Assembly (NCBI RefSeq): GCF_001558155.1
Contig: NZ_LOAS01000010.1
Span: forward strand, 1-64,000
Length of the DNA stretch: 64,000 bases
Direction: 5' to 3'
From: Aliiruegeria sabulilitoris
Lineage (GTDB): Bacteria; Pseudomonadota; Alphaproteobacteria; Rhodobacterales; Rhodobacteraceae
Position numbers and translations under genes: made by a program. A model generated the notes under the pieces. It did no database searches and was not told where the DNA came from. It saw nothing but the letters and a program-made list of their open reading frames with translations. Below, piece after piece: positions 36,688 through 46,352 of the stretch (position 1 is the first letter of the stretch; every line of letters starts with the position of its first letter).

Positions 36688-38526
36688 TCAGTCGTGATGC
36701 TCGTGGGCCAGTTCCCAATGATCCGGGGAACGCCACACGCGCGAGCGAAGGAGTTCACGCTCGAAGATGAACTCTTTCGGCAGACGGTCGAAGAACTTGT
36801 CGAACTGTTCCTCGTGGGCGCGCGCTTCCGCCGTACCCGCGTCACGCTCGACACTCATCAGCTCGTAGAAGGTCTCGGACGGGAAATCGAGGCCATCCCA
36901 ATGGATGTCTTCGTGGCGCGGCATCCAGCCGATCGGGCTTTCCACTGCGTTCCCGCGGCCATGGACGCGATCCACGATCCACTTCAGCACGCGCATGTTC
37001 TCACCGAAGCCCGGCCAGATAAACTTGCCGTTCTCGTCCTTGCGGAACCAGTTGACACGGAACATCCGCGGCGGGTTGGACACGCGACGGCCAACGTTCA
37101 GCCAGTGGCTGAAGTAGTCGGCCATGTTGTAACCGCAGAAGGGCAGCATCGCCATCGGGTCGCGACGCATGGCGGTCACGCCAATCGCGGCAGCAGTGGC
37201 TTCCGAACCCATCGTGGCAGCAAGGTAGACGCCGTGCGACCAGTTGAAGGCCTGGTAGACCAGCGGCATGTCCTTGGACATACGGCCACCGAAGACGAAG
37301 CCGTCGATCGCGACACCTGCCGGATCTTCCCAGGCGGGGTCGATGGAGGGGCAGTTTGCAGCCGGCGCCGTGAAGCGGGCGTTCGGGTGCGCGGCCGGGG
37401 TCTCGCTTGCGGGAGTCCAGTCGTTGCCTTTCCAGTCGATCAGGTGAGCCGGAGCTTCCTTGGTCATGCCTTCCCACCAGATGTCGCCCTCGTCGGTGAG
37501 CGCGCAGTTGGTGTAGATGACGTCCTTGACGATCGTGTCCATTGCGATCGGGTTGGTGGCGCGGTTGGTGCCCGGAGCAACGCCGAAGAAGCCGGCTTCG
37601 GGGTTGATCGCGCGCAGCTCGCCATCCGGACCTTTCTTGATCCATGCGATGTCGTCACCGACGGTCGAGACCTTCCAGCCTTCGAAGCCTTTCGGCGGCA
37701 GCAGCATGGCCAGGTTGGTCTTGCCACAGGCCGACGGGAAGGCGGCGCCGAGATAGGTCTTTTCACCTTCCGGCGATTCCAGACCCATGATCAGCATGTG
37801 CTCGGCGAGCCAGCCTTCGTCGCGGGCCATCACGGAAGCGATACGCAGGGCCAGGCACTTCTTGCCGAGCAGGGCGTTGCCGCCGTAGCCGGAGCCGTAG
37901 GACCAGATCTCGTAGGTTTCCGGGAAGTGAACGATGTACTTGTTCTCGATGTCGCTCTCGCAAGGCCACGGAACGTCAGCTTGGCCTTCAGCAAGCGGAG
38001 CACCAACCGAGTGCATGCAGGGGATGAAGAAGCCGTCATCGCCGAGCGAGTCCAGCACTTCCTGACCCATACGGGTCATGATGCGCATGTTGGTGACAAC
38101 ATAGGCGCTGTCGGAGATCTCGACGCCGATCTTGGAGATCGGGGAGCCGATCGGACCCATGGAGAAGGGAATGACGTACATCGTACGGCCCTTCATGCAG
38201 CCGTCGAACTTCTCGTTCAAAGTGGCGCGCATCTCGGCCGGGGCAGCCCAGTTGTTCGTGGGGCCAGCGTCGCCTTTGTTGTTCGAGCAGATGAAGGTAC
38301 GGTCTTCAACGCGGCCAACGTCGGACGGGTGCGAGCGGGCGAGGTAGCTGTTCGGGCGCAGCTCGGGGTTGAGGCGGACGAAGGTACCGGCATCCACCAT
38401 TTCCTGGCAGAGCGCGTCGTATTCTTCCTGGGATCCGTTACACCATACGACCTTCTCGGGCTTGGCGAGGGCCGCCATCTTTTCGACCCACTCGATAAGC
38501 CGGGCATTGGTGGTTGGAGCTTCCAT
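36688..38526 (-). CDS. pckG: phosphoenolpyruvate carboxykinase (GTP)
   Basis: A 612-residue enzyme of the GTP-dependent carboxykinase family, unrelated in close sequence to the ATP form next door. The family hallmark [13 protein letters not shown] with its reactive cysteine is present, as are [13 protein letters not shown], the nucleotide-binding [20 protein letters not shown] and the late VDRVHGRG segment. The ATG at 38526 has AGGAGGAACGC directly upstream; the longer frame to 38703 is not needed. It lies between pckA and the divergent chvI gene. Alphaproteobacteria usually carry only one type, so this gene may be a later arrival that shares or splits the gluconeogenic role. Confidence 0.97.
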   Translation of the reverse strand: MEAPTTNARLIEWVEKMAALAKPEKVVWCNGSQEEYDALCQEMVDAGTFVRLNPELRPNSYLARSHPSDVGRVEDRTFICSNNKGDAGPTNNWAAPAEMRATLNEKFDGCMKGRTMYVIPFSMGPIGSPISKIGVEISDSAYVVTNMRIMTRMGQEVLDSLGDDGFFIPCMHSVGAPLAEGQADVPWPCESDIENKYIVHFPETYEIWSYGSGYGGNALLGKKCLALRIASVMARDEGWLAEHMLIMGLESPEGEKTYLGAAFPSACGKTNLAMLLPPKGFEGWKVSTVGDDIAWIKKGPDGELRAINPEAGFFGVAPGTNRATNPIAMDTIVKDVIYTNCALTDEGDIWWEGMTKEAPAHLIDWKGNDWTPASETPAAHPNARFTAPAANCPSIDPAWEDPAGVAIDGFVFGGRMSKDMPLVYQAFNWSHGVYLAATMGSEATAAAIGVTAMRRDPMAMLPFCGYNMADYFSHWLNVGRRVSNPPRMFRVNWFRKDENGKFIWPGFGENMRVLKWIVDRVHGRGNAVESPIGWMPRHEDIHWDGLDFPSETFYELMSVERDAGTAEARAHEEQFDKFFDRLPKEFIFERELLRSRVWRSPDHWELAHEHHD

Positions 38527-38931
38527 GCGTTCCTCCTGGGATTGCAGTGATGTTGCGCAGGGGGGGCCTGCCAGCCAAGGACATCTCGTCCCGGCGCGCT
38601 CCGTATAACATCTCCGAAAACGTTTGGTACCGCCAACGATGCCGATTGTTAGCGCTACAATGTCGCTGTTTCCCGCCATGAATAGCCGAGTTGCCGGCAC
38701 CACATGACCGGCGACAGTTTTCGCATACCGTCATGTGTTCCACTGCATACCGAACCTCTTGAACACGCGAAGGATGCGACAAGCTGTGATGCAAATTAGC
38801 CATTCCTTTCCGAAATGACGCTTTGTTGGAGCCGCGAGCCCCATGTGATTCGCATTGGCAGTTGATTCCCAGCCCCGGAAACGTGACAATATGCCAATAA
38901 ATCAAGAATGAGCAGTACGAGGGTCAAACCA
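38527..38931. other. 405-bp divergent regulatory region pckG/chvI
   Basis: No gene is apparent here. The stretch must hold promoters for pckG (minus) and chvI (plus). I see a LacI-type core palindrome at 38646-38660, an inverted repeat CACATGAC...GTCATGTG at 38701-38708 and 38730-38737, and lower GC content towards chvI. A weak hairpin GCAGG/CCTGC lies at 38557-38571 in the pckG leader. Confidence 0.6.
38646..38660. promoter_or_regulatory. LacI-family-like operator core upstream of pckG
   Basis: TTGTTAGCGCTACAA contains the 8-bp palindrome TAGCGCTA with the central CG typical of LacI/GalR operators, flanked by TTG and CAA. It lies 120 bp upstream of the pckG ATG. In Sinorhizobium a LacI-family protein, PckR, controls pckA; whether a similar protein acts here is inference. 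Confidence 0.45.
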
Positions 38932-39633
38932 ATGTCGCGCATCGCGCTCGTGGACGACGACAGAAATATCCTCACATCGGTATCCATGACGCTGGAGGCC
39001 GAAGGGTTCGAGGTAGAAACGTATAATGACGGCCAATCGGCGCTTGACGCCTTCAACCGGCGCCTGCCGGACATGGCGGTTCTCGATATAAAGATGCCGC
39101 GCATGGACGGGATGGACCTGCTGCAGAGGCTTCGCCAGAAATCCTCCATGCCGGTCATCTTCCTGACCTCCAAGGATGACGAGATCGACGAGGTTCTCGG
39201 GCTGCGCATGGGCGCGGATGATTACGTCAAGAAGCCCTTCTCCCAGCGTCTGCTGGTGGAGCGGATCCGGGCACTTCTGCGCCGCCAGGAAGCGATTTCG
39301 GCCGATGAGGCCGGCGAGCCGGAGACCAGCCAGGTTCTGACCCGTGGCGAGTTGAACATGGACCCCCTGCGCCATTCGGTGAGCTGGAAGGGCCGGGACG
39401 TGGCGCTGACGGTTACCGAGTTCCTGCTGCTTCAGGCGCTCGCGCAACGCCCCGGTTTCGTCAAGAGCCGCGACCAGCTCATGGATGTCGCCTATGACGA
39501 TCAGGTTTATGTAGACGACCGGACGATCGACAGCCACATCAAGCGCCTGCGTAAGAAGATGCGTAGTGTCGATCCGGAGTTCTCGGCAATCGAGACGCTT
39601 TACGGTATCGGCTACCGCTACAACGAAGAGTAA
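38932..39633 (+). CDS. chvI: two-component response regulator ChvI
   Basis: A 233-residue OmpR-type regulator. The receiver domain has the acidic pair in ALVDDDRN, the phosphorylated aspartate in [13 protein letters not shown], the switch threonine in IFLTSKDD and the lysine in YVKKPFS. The C-terminal winged helix reads [19 protein letters not shown] and [16 protein letters not shown]. With ChvG it senses acid or envelope conditions in alphaproteobacteria. I use the ATG at 38932, with GAGGG nine bases upstream; the ATG at 38908 lacks a binding site. chvG follows after 32 bp. Confidence 0.97.
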   Translation: MSRIALVDDDRNILTSVSMTLEAEGFEVETYNDGQSALDAFNRRLPDMAVLDIKMPRMDGMDLLQRLRQKSSMPVIFLTSKDDEIDEVLGLRMGADDYVKKPFSQRLLVERIRALLRRQEAISADEAGEPETSQVLTRGELNMDPLRHSVSWKGRDVALTVTEFLLLQALAQRPGFVKSRDQLMDVAYDDQVYVDDRTIDSHIKRLRKKMRSVDPEFSAIETLYGIGYRYNEE

Positions 39634-39665
39634 TCGGTTCGCCGGTAAGGAAAGGCGCTTAGAAG

Positions 39666-41348
39666 GTGCGGGACACCAGGCACGAACAGGAGTCCAACGT
39701 TGTCTTGGGCGAAGATTGGGTCGTCCCGGAGCGATCCGATGCAGATATGCAGCGCCGGCGCGCCCGTCGCAGCTATTTCACGCTGAATCGTTCGCCGCTG
39801 GCGCGCAAGATCATCACGTTCAACCTGATCGGTCTTCTGATCCTCGTTGGAGGTGTGTTCTATCTCAACCCGTTCCGCGACAGCATCGCCGCGCAACGGG
39901 TTGCCGGGCTCAAGACCGAAGCCGCGCTGATCGCCAATGTCTTCGAGGCACAGCTTCCGAGGAACGTCCCGGTCAGCCTGTCCGGGGGCGATGGGGTCGA
40001 TGCCCAGGAAACGCTCTCCGCACTGACGCTGACCCGCGGCGTGGAAGTCTTTGTCTATGACGCCGAAGGGGCTCTCGTGGCTCGGCAGGCCGCACAGGAT
40101 TTCGCCCAGGCCCTGCCCGAAAACTCGACCATCATCACCGATTTCCTGAACTCCATCTGGGTTGGCACATCGCACCTGCTGACGCCCGGCCCGGTCGAAA
40201 CGGAAGGAACCAATGGCGAAACGCTGGCCCATTCGCTTGCGCCACGGGCAGCGCAGGGTGAACAGGTCGCAGGCACGGCCACCGATAGCGAAGGAGAGAC
40301 GCTCTTCACCGTTGCCTCTCCGATCCGCCATGGCGACCAGATTGCGGGCGTGGTCGCGATCTCGTCCCATCCCGGCGAGGTTGACGGGCTTGTGCGTGCA
40401 GAGCGCGAACAGGTCCTTCAGATGTTCGTCATCGCCATCCTTGTCTCCATCGGCCTCAGCCTCGTGCTGGCCTCGACGATTGCCAACCCGCTGTCGGATC
40501 TCGCCGCCGCGGCAGAAATCGGACGCGACAGAAATGCGCGCAAGATGACACCGGGCCGGGTTCGGATTCCGGACCTGACGGGCCGCCCCGACGAAATCGG
40601 GCGCCTCTCGGGCGCCCTGCGTGGCATGGTGGCGGCGCTCTATGACCGGATTGACGCGAACGAACAATTCGCCGCCGATGTCGCCCACGAGATCAAGAAC
40701 CCGCTCGCCTCGCTGCGCTCCGCCGTCGGCACCATGCGCGTGGCCAAGCGCGAGGACCAGCGGGAGAAGCTGCTCGATGTCATCGACCACGACGTGCGCC
40801 GCCTGGACAGGCTGGTGAGCGACATCTCGAACGCCTCGCGCCTGGATTCCGAACTTGTCCGCGAGGACGAAGAGCGGTTCGACCTGGTCAAGATGCTGAC
40901 CAACCTGACCGATTATCTCGGCCAGGAAGCTTCGGAGAAGGGTGTCGAGTTCATTACGGACCTGCCCCGGCAGCCGATCGAGATCTACGGGCTCGAAGCG
41001 CGGCTGGCACAGGTCTTCGTCAACCTGATCACCAATGCGGTCAGCTTCTGCGACACGGGCGACGCCGTGCGTGTCTGGGTGCGCAAACGTCAAAACCGCG
41101 TGCTGATCGTCTGCGAGGATACCGGCCCGGGCATCCCCGAACAGGCCCTGACCAAGATCTTCAACCGGTTTTACTCCGAACGCCCGCCGGGACAGTTCGG
41201 GAACCATTCCGGTCTGGGCCTTGCGATTTCCAAGCAGATCATCGAAGCGCATGGTGGCGTGATCTGGGCTGAAAACATCCGACCGACCGATGTGGACATC
41301 GCATCGGAACCGCTCGGCGCCCGTTTCGTCGTCGGACTACCTGTCTGA
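39666..41348 (+). CDS. chvG: sensor histidine kinase ChvG
   Basis: A 560-residue membrane kinase, partner of ChvI. A membrane segment at about residues 48-68 (ITFNLIGLLILVGGVFYLN) and another at about 258-278 enclose a periplasmic sensor domain. A HAMP region follows, then the H box FAADVAHEIKNPLASLRSA with the phosphorylated histidine. The ATPase core shows LVNLITNAVSF (N box), VCEDTGPGIP (G1) and SGLGLAISKQI (G2). The start is a GTG at 39666 with AGGAAAGG some distance upstream; the first 35 residues are polar and poorly conserved, so a later start is possible. Confidence 0.96.
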   Translation: MRDTRHEQESNVVLGEDWVVPERSDADMQRRRARRSYFTLNRSPLARKIITFNLIGLLILVGGVFYLNPFRDSIAAQRVAGLKTEAALIANVFEAQLPRNVPVSLSGGDGVDAQETLSALTLTRGVEVFVYDAEGALVARQAAQDFAQALPENSTIITDFLNSIWVGTSHLLTPGPVETEGTNGETLAHSLAPRAAQGEQVAGTATDSEGETLFTVASPIRHGDQIAGVVAISSHPGEVDGLVRAEREQVLQMFVIAILVSIGLSLVLASTIANPLSDLAAAAEIGRDRNARKMTPGRVRIPDLTGRPDEIGRLSGALRGMVAALYDRIDANEQFAADVAHEIKNPLASLRSAVGTMRVAKREDQREKLLDVIDHDVRRLDRLVSDISNASRLDSELVREDEERFDLVKMLTNLTDYLGQEASEKGVEFITDLPRQPIEIYGLEARLAQVFVNLITNAVSFCDTGDAVRVWVRKRQNRVLIVCEDTGPGIPEQALTKIFNRFYSERPPGQFGNHSGLGLAISKQIIEAHGGVIWAENIRPTDVDIASEPLGARFVVGLPV

Positions 41349-41352
41349 TCCG

Positions 41353-41814
41353 ATGCAGAACCCGACGGAACCGGCCGAACAGGATCCCCCCCTGACAAGC
41401 ACCCGTTTTCACGCGTCGACGGTTGCCCTGCATGGGCGCGCCCTGCTGATCACCGGCCCCGCGGGCAGCGGCAAATCCACGCTCGCGCTGGAGATGATTT
41501 CGCTCGGCGCCGAACTGGTCGCCGATGACCAGACTCAGATACGCCTCGATCAAGGGCGACTTCTGGCGACACCGCATCCCAATATCGCCGGCATGATCGA
41601 GGCCAGGCATGTCGGCCTGCTGCGCCTGCCCTATTGCCCGGAAGCGGAGGTGGCGCTCGTGCTCGACCTCGGCCAGGCAGAATTGCATCGCCTGCCCCCC
41701 AGGAGGCATCTTTCGATACTTGGCCAAAAGGTCATCTTGCTGCATCGTCCGCCCGGCGGGCATGCAGCAACTGCCCTTTACCATTGCCTCCTGCAAAGGC
41801 GAGACACACCATGA
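41353..41814 (+). CDS. hprK: short HPr kinase/phosphorylase
   Basis: A 153-residue protein that holds only the kinase domain of HPr kinase, as is usual in alphaproteobacteria; Gram-positive enzymes are about 310. The P-loop [14 protein letters not shown] is clear, followed by [12 protein letters not shown], the equivalent of the catalytic aspartate region. It should phosphorylate HPr (gene at 43130) on its regulatory serine. The ATG at 41353 lies four bases after the chvG stop, and the stop overlaps rapZ (ATGA). Confidence 0.93.
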   Translation: MQNPTEPAEQDPPLTSTRFHASTVALHGRALLITGPAGSGKSTLALEMISLGAELVADDQTQIRLDQGRLLATPHPNIAGMIEARHVGLLRLPYCPEAEVALVLDLGQAELHRLPPRRHLSILGQKVILLHRPPGGHAATALYHCLLQRRDTP

Positions 41815-42731
41815 GCCCATCCGATCCCGCGCAGACCTCCGCGCCGGTATCCCGATTTGTCCTGGTCACCGGCCCGTCGGGCGCCGGGCGCAGCACCGCC
41901 ATACGCGCGCTTGAGGACCTCGGCTACGAGGTGATCGACAACCTGCCCCTTTCGCTGGTTCCGCGCCTACTCGAGGGCGGCCCGCATGGCCCCGCGCTCG
42001 CGCTCGGAATCGACACGCGAAACCGCGACTTCTCGACAGGCGCCTTCCTGGACCTGCTGGCCCGGCTGGGTGAACGGGATGTCGAGCTGCTCTATCTCGA
42101 CTGCCAGCCTGACATCCTGCTCAGACGTTATTCCGAGACGCGGCGGCGGCACCCGCTGGCGCCGGCCGAAAGCCCAGCCGAGGGGATCGCGCGTGATTTC
42201 GACCTGATGAGCCCGATCCGGGTGCGGGCCGATATCGTCATCGACACCTCGGAGCTGACCATTCACGAGTTACGTGCCGAAATCGACCGCTGGTTCGGAA
42301 GTGCGCCGGATAACCGGCTCGCCCTGTCGGTCCATTCCTTTTCCTACAAGCGCGGCCTGCCACGCGGGCTGGACATGGTGTTCGACTGCCGGTTCCTGCG
42401 AAACCCCTATTGGGAACCGAAACTGCGCGGCCTCGACGGCCTGTCGCGCGAGGTCTCGGATTATGTCGCCGCCGATCCGCGCTTCGACCCCTTCTTTGAC
42501 AAGGTCCGCGAGCTCGCCTTGCTGCTGCTTCCGGCCTATGTGGAAGAGGGAAAGTCGTATCTCGCGATCGGTTTCGGATGCACGGGCGGCCAACACCGCT
42601 CGGTTACGGTCGCCGAACGGCTCGGAAATACGCTTGCGAACGCTGGGTGGCAGGTGTCAATTAGACATAGAGAGTTGGAGCGCAGGGCGACCCCTGCCGG
42701 CTCCGGCAGACAGACGGGGAAGAACGAGTGA
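41811..42731 (+). CDS. rapZ: RapZ-type RNase adapter/nucleotide-binding protein
   Basis: A 306-residue P-loop protein. The N terminus shows [29 protein letters not shown], and the C-terminal domain [28 protein letters not shown] and [17 protein letters not shown], all diagnostic for RapZ (YvcJ). In Escherichia coli RapZ steers RNase E to a small RNA that controls amino-sugar synthesis; its role in Rhodobacterales is not settled. The coding start at 41811 overlaps hprK, and the end overlaps the EIIA gene (GTGA), so translation is coupled throughout. Confidence 0.96.
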   Translation: MSPSDPAQTSAPVSRFVLVTGPSGAGRSTAIRALEDLGYEVIDNLPLSLVPRLLEGGPHGPALALGIDTRNRDFSTGAFLDLLARLGERDVELLYLDCQPDILLRRYSETRRRHPLAPAESPAEGIARDFDLMSPIRVRADIVIDTSELTIHELRAEIDRWFGSAPDNRLALSVHSFSYKRGLPRGLDMVFDCRFLRNPYWEPKLRGLDGLSREVSDYVAADPRFDPFFDKVRELALLLLPAYVEEGKSYLAIGFGCTGGQHRSVTVAERLGNTLANAGWQVSIRHRELERRATPAGSGRQTGKNE

Positions 42732-43129
42732 TCGGCATCGTGATCGTTGCTCACGGAGGCCTGGCCAACGAGTATCTTGCGGCGGTAGAACATGTCGTCG
42801 GCAAGCAGGTCGGCATGCGGGCAATTGCCATTGCCCCGGAACATGACCGTGTCCTCAAGCAGGAAGAGATCCTCGATGCGGCCAATTCGGTCGACACGGG
42901 CGACGGCGTCGTCGTCGTGACGGATATGTTCGGCGGCTCCCCCTCCAATCTCTCGCTGCGCGCCTGCAACAAATCCAATCGCAAGATCCTCTACGGGGCA
43001 AACCTGCCGATGCTGATCAAGCTGGCAAAGTCGCGCCAGATGTCGATCAACGACGCCGTCAACTCGGCGCTGATGGCAGGCCGGAAATATATCAACAGTT
43101 TCGATGGTAATGGCGGGAAGACCAACTGA
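42728..43129 (+). CDS. PTS system mannose-type EIIA protein
   Basis: A 133-residue EIIA of the mannose family. The phosphorylated histidine is in [14 protein letters not shown] at residue 9. The segment [18 protein letters not shown] at about 60-77 is the typical second part of the active site. No sugar permease (EIIB/C/D) is nearby, so the protein belongs to a regulatory PTS that receives phosphate from HPr and likely signals carbon state to ChvG-ChvI or other targets. The start is a GTG overlapping the rapZ stop. Confidence 0.95.
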   Translation: MIGIVIVAHGGLANEYLAAVEHVVGKQVGMRAIAIAPEHDRVLKQEEILDAANSVDTGDGVVVVTDMFGGSPSNLSLRACNKSNRKILYGANLPMLIKLAKSRQMSINDAVNSALMAGRKYINSFDGNGGKTN

Positions 43130-43408
43130 ATGGCGGATAGCAAGGTTCAGATCCTCGAAATCATCAACGAAAAAGGCCTGCATGCGCGCGCCTCGGCCAA
43201 GTTCGTCGAAACGGTCGAGGATTTCGACGCTTCGGCGGAAGTCCGCAAGGATGGGCTGGACGCTGCGGGAGACAGTATTATGGGCCTTTTGATGTTGGCA
43301 GCCTCCCGCGGAACCTCTATTGAGGTCGAAACCAGCGGCCCGCAAGCACATGAGTTGATGCAGGCCTTGGTCAATCTCGTCGCGGACCGGTTCGGCGAAG
43401 GGATGTGA
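43130..43408 (+). CDS. ptsH: phosphocarrier protein HPr
   Basis: A 92-residue HPr. The EI-dependent phosphorylation site is His19 in EKGLHARASAKF. The regulatory serine region is AAGDSIMGLLMLAAS, the site for HPr kinase, whose gene lies 1.3 kb upstream in the same operon. The gene starts directly after the EIIA stop. EI (ptsP) is not in this window. Confidence 0.97.
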   Translation: MADSKVQILEIINEKGLHARASAKFVETVEDFDASAEVRKDGLDAAGDSIMGLLMLAASRGTSIEVETSGPQAHELMQALVNLVADRFGEGM

Positions 43409-43435
43409 GGCAGACGAGCAGGGAGACCTGACAAG

Positions 43436-44350
43436 TTGGTTGAATCGACCCAGCATAGGCCGGTGCTCATGCATACGCGCCCGTCTGCGTCGTTGCGCGG
43501 TCAGGGCAGCGGTGAGAACCTTTCCGACCAACCCTATGACAAGCGGCGACTTTCCTACGCGAATACCTTCGAAAACCCATTTCAGGTGGGCTTCATCCAT
43601 TTTATGGAAGCCCTCACCGGAAAGATGCGGCTGCTGCGGCTGATCCGGAAATTCGAAGCCATGGGCGTGCCGGACGGGCAGGCCTTCTGGGCGCAGGCTC
43701 TCGATGTCATGGGCATCGCGCTGCGAACACCGCAGAGCCAGATCGACGATATCCCCGAATCGGGCCCGTTGGTGATCGTTGCCAACCACCCGCATGGATT
43801 GATCGACGGCATGGTTCTGGCCGAACTGATCGGACGCCGCAGGACGGACTACAAGATTCTAACGCGCTCGCTTCTGACCGGCGTCGGCGAGATCGACCGG
43901 TTCATGATCCCGGTTCCCTTCCCGCACGAGGCGGATGCCTTGAAGCAGAACCTGGAGATGAGGAAGACAGCGATGGACCATCTCAAGGATGGCGGCTGTA
44001 TCGTGCTCTTTCCCTCGGGCGTCGTTGCCTCCTCGGAGACGATGTTCGGTCCGGCCATAGAGCACGAATGGAACCCGTTCACGGCCAAGATGATCCAGCG
44101 CAGCCAGGCCCGCGTGCTGCCGATCTACTTCCCCGGCAACAATTCGCGCTGGTACCAGATGGCGAACCGGGTCTCGGCCACCTTGCGGCAGGGCCTGTTG
44201 CTCTACGAGGTTGTTCACGCGCTCAACAAACCGCAGGCGCCGGTGGTGGGCCAGCCGGTCGAGCGTGAAGAGATCGCCGAATGGGCCTCAAACCCGCGCG
44301 GGTTCGTCGCCATGCTACGCGAACGCACCCTTTCGCTCAAGAAGATCTGA
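43436..44350 (+). CDS. lysophospholipid acyltransferase family protein
   Basis: A 304-residue PlsC-like acyltransferase. The HX4D motif appears as VANHPHGLIDGM, the second motif as KILTRSLL, and the third as VLFPSGVVASSE, with proline-rich VLPIYFPGNNSRW for the fourth. It should transfer acyl groups to a lysophospholipid or related lipid at the membrane. I take the TTG at 43436 with AGGGAG ten bases upstream; an ATG at 43469 is the alternative. It is the last gene behind ptsH and is followed by a clear terminator. Confidence 0.88.
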   Translation: MVESTQHRPVLMHTRPSASLRGQGSGENLSDQPYDKRRLSYANTFENPFQVGFIHFMEALTGKMRLLRLIRKFEAMGVPDGQAFWAQALDVMGIALRTPQSQIDDIPESGPLVIVANHPHGLIDGMVLAELIGRRRTDYKILTRSLLTGVGEIDRFMIPVPFPHEADALKQNLEMRKTAMDHLKDGGCIVLFPSGVVASSETMFGPAIEHEWNPFTAKMIQRSQARVLPIYFPGNNSRWYQMANRVSATLRQGLLLYEVVHALNKPQAPVVGQPVEREEIAEWASNPRGFVAMLRERTLSLKKI

Positions 44351-44364
44351 AGCGCCCAGACGGA

Positions 44365-44397
44365 AACGCCCGCTGATGCGGGCGTTCTGTTTGGTTT
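44365..44397 (+). terminator. rho-independent terminator of the chvI-ptsH-acyltransferase operon
   Basis: A 9-bp perfect stem AACGCCCGC/GCGGGCGTT with TGAT loop (44365-44386) is followed by CTGTTTGGTTT. It lies 15 bp after the acyltransferase stop, between convergent genes. Confidence 0.85.
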
Positions 44398-44412
44398 GAA
44401 CCCTGCGCGCGA

Positions 44413-45288
44413 TCAGCGCGTCGGGACAGGCTCCTCGCCCCGGTAATCATAGAAGCCACGGCCGGTCTTGCGGCCAAGCCAGCCGGCCTCGACATATTTC
44501 GTCAGCAGCGGACAGGGGCGGTACTTAGTATCGGCCAGCCCGTCATAGAGCACGTTCATGATTGCAAGGCAGGTATCGAGTCCGATGAAATCGGCCAACT
44601 CAAGCGGCCCCATCGGGTGCGCAGCACCGAGTTTCAGCGCCGTGTCGATGGAGCGCACATTGCCGACCCCTTCGTAGAGCGTATAGACCGCCTCGTTGAT
44701 CATCGGCAGCAGGATACGGTTGACGATAAAGGCGGGGAAATCCTCGGCCGAAGCCGCTGTCTTGCCGAGCTTTTCGACCACGCCAAGCATCGTCTGGTAG
44801 GTCGGGTCATCCGTGGCGATACCGCGGATCAGCTCGACCAGCTTCATCACCGGCACCGGGTTCATGAAATGAAGCCCCATGAAACGTTCCGGACGGTCCG
44901 TGTGGCTGGCAAGTCGCGTGATCGAGATCGAGGAGGTGTTCGAGGTCAGGATCGTGTGGGGCTTGAGATGCGGCACAAGGTCTTCGAAGATGGCCAGCTT
45001 GATCGTCTCGCGCTCGGAGGCCGCCTCGATGATCAGGTCGGACTGACCCAGATCGGTCAGCGTCAGCGTGGTATGGATGCGGGCGAGCGCCTCGTTGCGC
45101 GCCTCGTCGGTGATCTTTTCCCGCGAAACCTGTCGATCCAAATTCTTGCGGATCACCGCCATGCCACGATCCAGCGCTTCCTGACTGATATCGTGCAGCT
45201 TCACGTCATAGCCGGAGAGCGCGAAGACATGGGCAATCCCGTTGCCCATCTGCCCAGAGCCGACGATGCCAACTGTCTTTATATCCAT
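44413..45288 (-). CDS. hbd: 3-hydroxybutyryl-CoA dehydrogenase
   Basis: A 291-residue NAD(P)-dependent enzyme that oxidises 3-hydroxyacyl-CoA or reduces acetoacetyl-CoA. The Rossmann motif is [21 protein letters not shown]. The catalytic region [26 protein letters not shown] holds the family histidine (GLHFMNP), followed by [25 protein letters not shown]. Length is standard for the monofunctional form. In this lineage it could serve poly-3-hydroxybutyrate turnover, fatty acid degradation or the ethylmalonyl-CoA pathway. AGGGTGGCACA precedes the ATG. The plus-strand DUF6473 gene starts divergently 176 bp away. Confidence 0.95.
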   Translation of the reverse strand: MDIKTVGIVGSGQMGNGIAHVFALSGYDVKLHDISQEALDRGMAVIRKNLDRQVSREKITDEARNEALARIHTTLTLTDLGQSDLIIEAASERETIKLAIFEDLVPHLKPHTILTSNTSSISITRLASHTDRPERFMGLHFMNPVPVMKLVELIRGIATDDPTYQTMLGVVEKLGKTAASAEDFPAFIVNRILLPMINEAVYTLYEGVGNVRSIDTALKLGAAHPMGPLELADFIGLDTCLAIMNVLYDGLADTKYRPCPLLTKYVEAGWLGRKTGRGFYDYRGEEPVPTR

Positions 45289-45464
45289 TGTGCCACCCTT
45301 TCGTGGATGCTGCGTTTGCGCAGAGACTATGCTGCGAGTGCGAAATGATCCAGCAACCTGCGACTCCTTTCATTGCTATAAATCGTCTCAACCTTTCAGT
45401 TTAGGAAATTCGCAATCCTCGTCCTGCATCCTGTTCCCCGGGTGAATGAAACTGAGGTGGTGGG

Positions 45465-46298
45465 ATGGCTTTTGAACATCCGGGCGATGGCGCCCTAGAC
45501 TATCTGCCGTGCAGATACGGCAACTCGAAGCTCCTGTTCCGGGGGCCGAAAAAGAAACTGGATCAACCCTATGTCGCCTTCTTCGGCTCGACAGAGACAT
45601 ATGGGCGCTTCATAGAGGAACCCTTTCCAGACCTGGTCGGCGAAGAGATCGGGCAAGAATGCGTGAACCTGGGCTGCGTGAACGGGGGAATCGATGTCTA
45701 CAACAACGACGAGACGCTGCTCTCCATCGCGGCCGAGTCGCGCGTCACCGTTGTTCAGGTCATGGGCGCCCATAACCTGTCGAACCGGTTCTACTCGGTG
45801 CATCCGCGCCGAAACGACCGTTTCGTTGGTCCTTCGACATTGATGCAGACCGTGTTCCGAGAGGTGGACTTCACCGAGTTCGCCTTCACGCGGCACCTGA
45901 TGAGCGCATTGCAGATTCGCTGCGAAAAGCGGTTCAACCTCGTGATCGAGGAGTTGCGCGCCGCCTGGGTTGCCCGGATGCGCAGCCTTCTGGGCAGGAT
46001 CAAGGGGCCGAAAATACTGCTCTGGATTGCCGATCACCGCCCCGAGGAAGCACAGGGCGTTCTGGCAAGCTATGGCAATGATCCGCTCTATGTCGACAGG
46101 GGCATGATCGAAGCGCTCGACAACCACGTCGAAGACTGTGTGGAGATCGTCTACGATCCCGGCATTCGCGGCACGCGCACCGAGGGCATGGTTTTCTCGG
46201 AACTGGAGGCGCCGGTGGCCATGCAGATGCCGGGCATCGAGGTGCATGACGCCGCCACGCGAAAACTGACCGGACTTCTGGAACCGTATTTCGCCTAG
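45465..46298 (+). CDS. DUF6473-like protein of unknown function
   Basis: A 277-residue soluble protein without signal peptide or membrane segment. I recognise it as resembling a Rhodobacterales family (DUF6473) from its N-terminal LDYLPCRYGNSKLLFRGPKK and FFGSTETYGRFIEEPFPDLVG segments. The latter, with VNLGCVNGGIDVY after it, has the look of an SGNH-hydrolase or sulfotransferase-neighbour fold, but I cannot identify catalytic residues. Related genes often accompany surface polysaccharide or lipid genes; nothing nearby here supports that. It ends in a bidirectional terminator shared with etfA. Confidence 0.65.
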   Translation: MAFEHPGDGALDYLPCRYGNSKLLFRGPKKKLDQPYVAFFGSTETYGRFIEEPFPDLVGEEIGQECVNLGCVNGGIDVYNNDETLLSIAAESRVTVVQVMGAHNLSNRFYSVHPRRNDRFVGPSTLMQTVFREVDFTEFAFTRHLMSALQIRCEKRFNLVIEELRAAWVARMRSLLGRIKGPKILLWIADHRPEEAQGVLASYGNDPLYVDRGMIEALDNHVEDCVEIVYDPGIRGTRTEGMVFSELEAPVAMQMPGIEVHDAATRKLTGLLEPYFA

Positions 46299-46301
46299 AA
46301 G

Positions 46302-46329
46302 AAAAGGCCCGCCAATTGGCGGGCCTTTT
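46302..46329. terminator. bidirectional terminator between DUF6473 gene and etfA
   Basis: A 28-bp perfect palindrome: four A, GGCCCGCC, AATT, GGCGGGCC, four T. It works equally on both strands and sits between the two convergent genes, three bases after the first stop. Confidence 0.93.
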
Positions 46330-46352
46330 CAAATCCGTGTCGCTCGGAGCGA

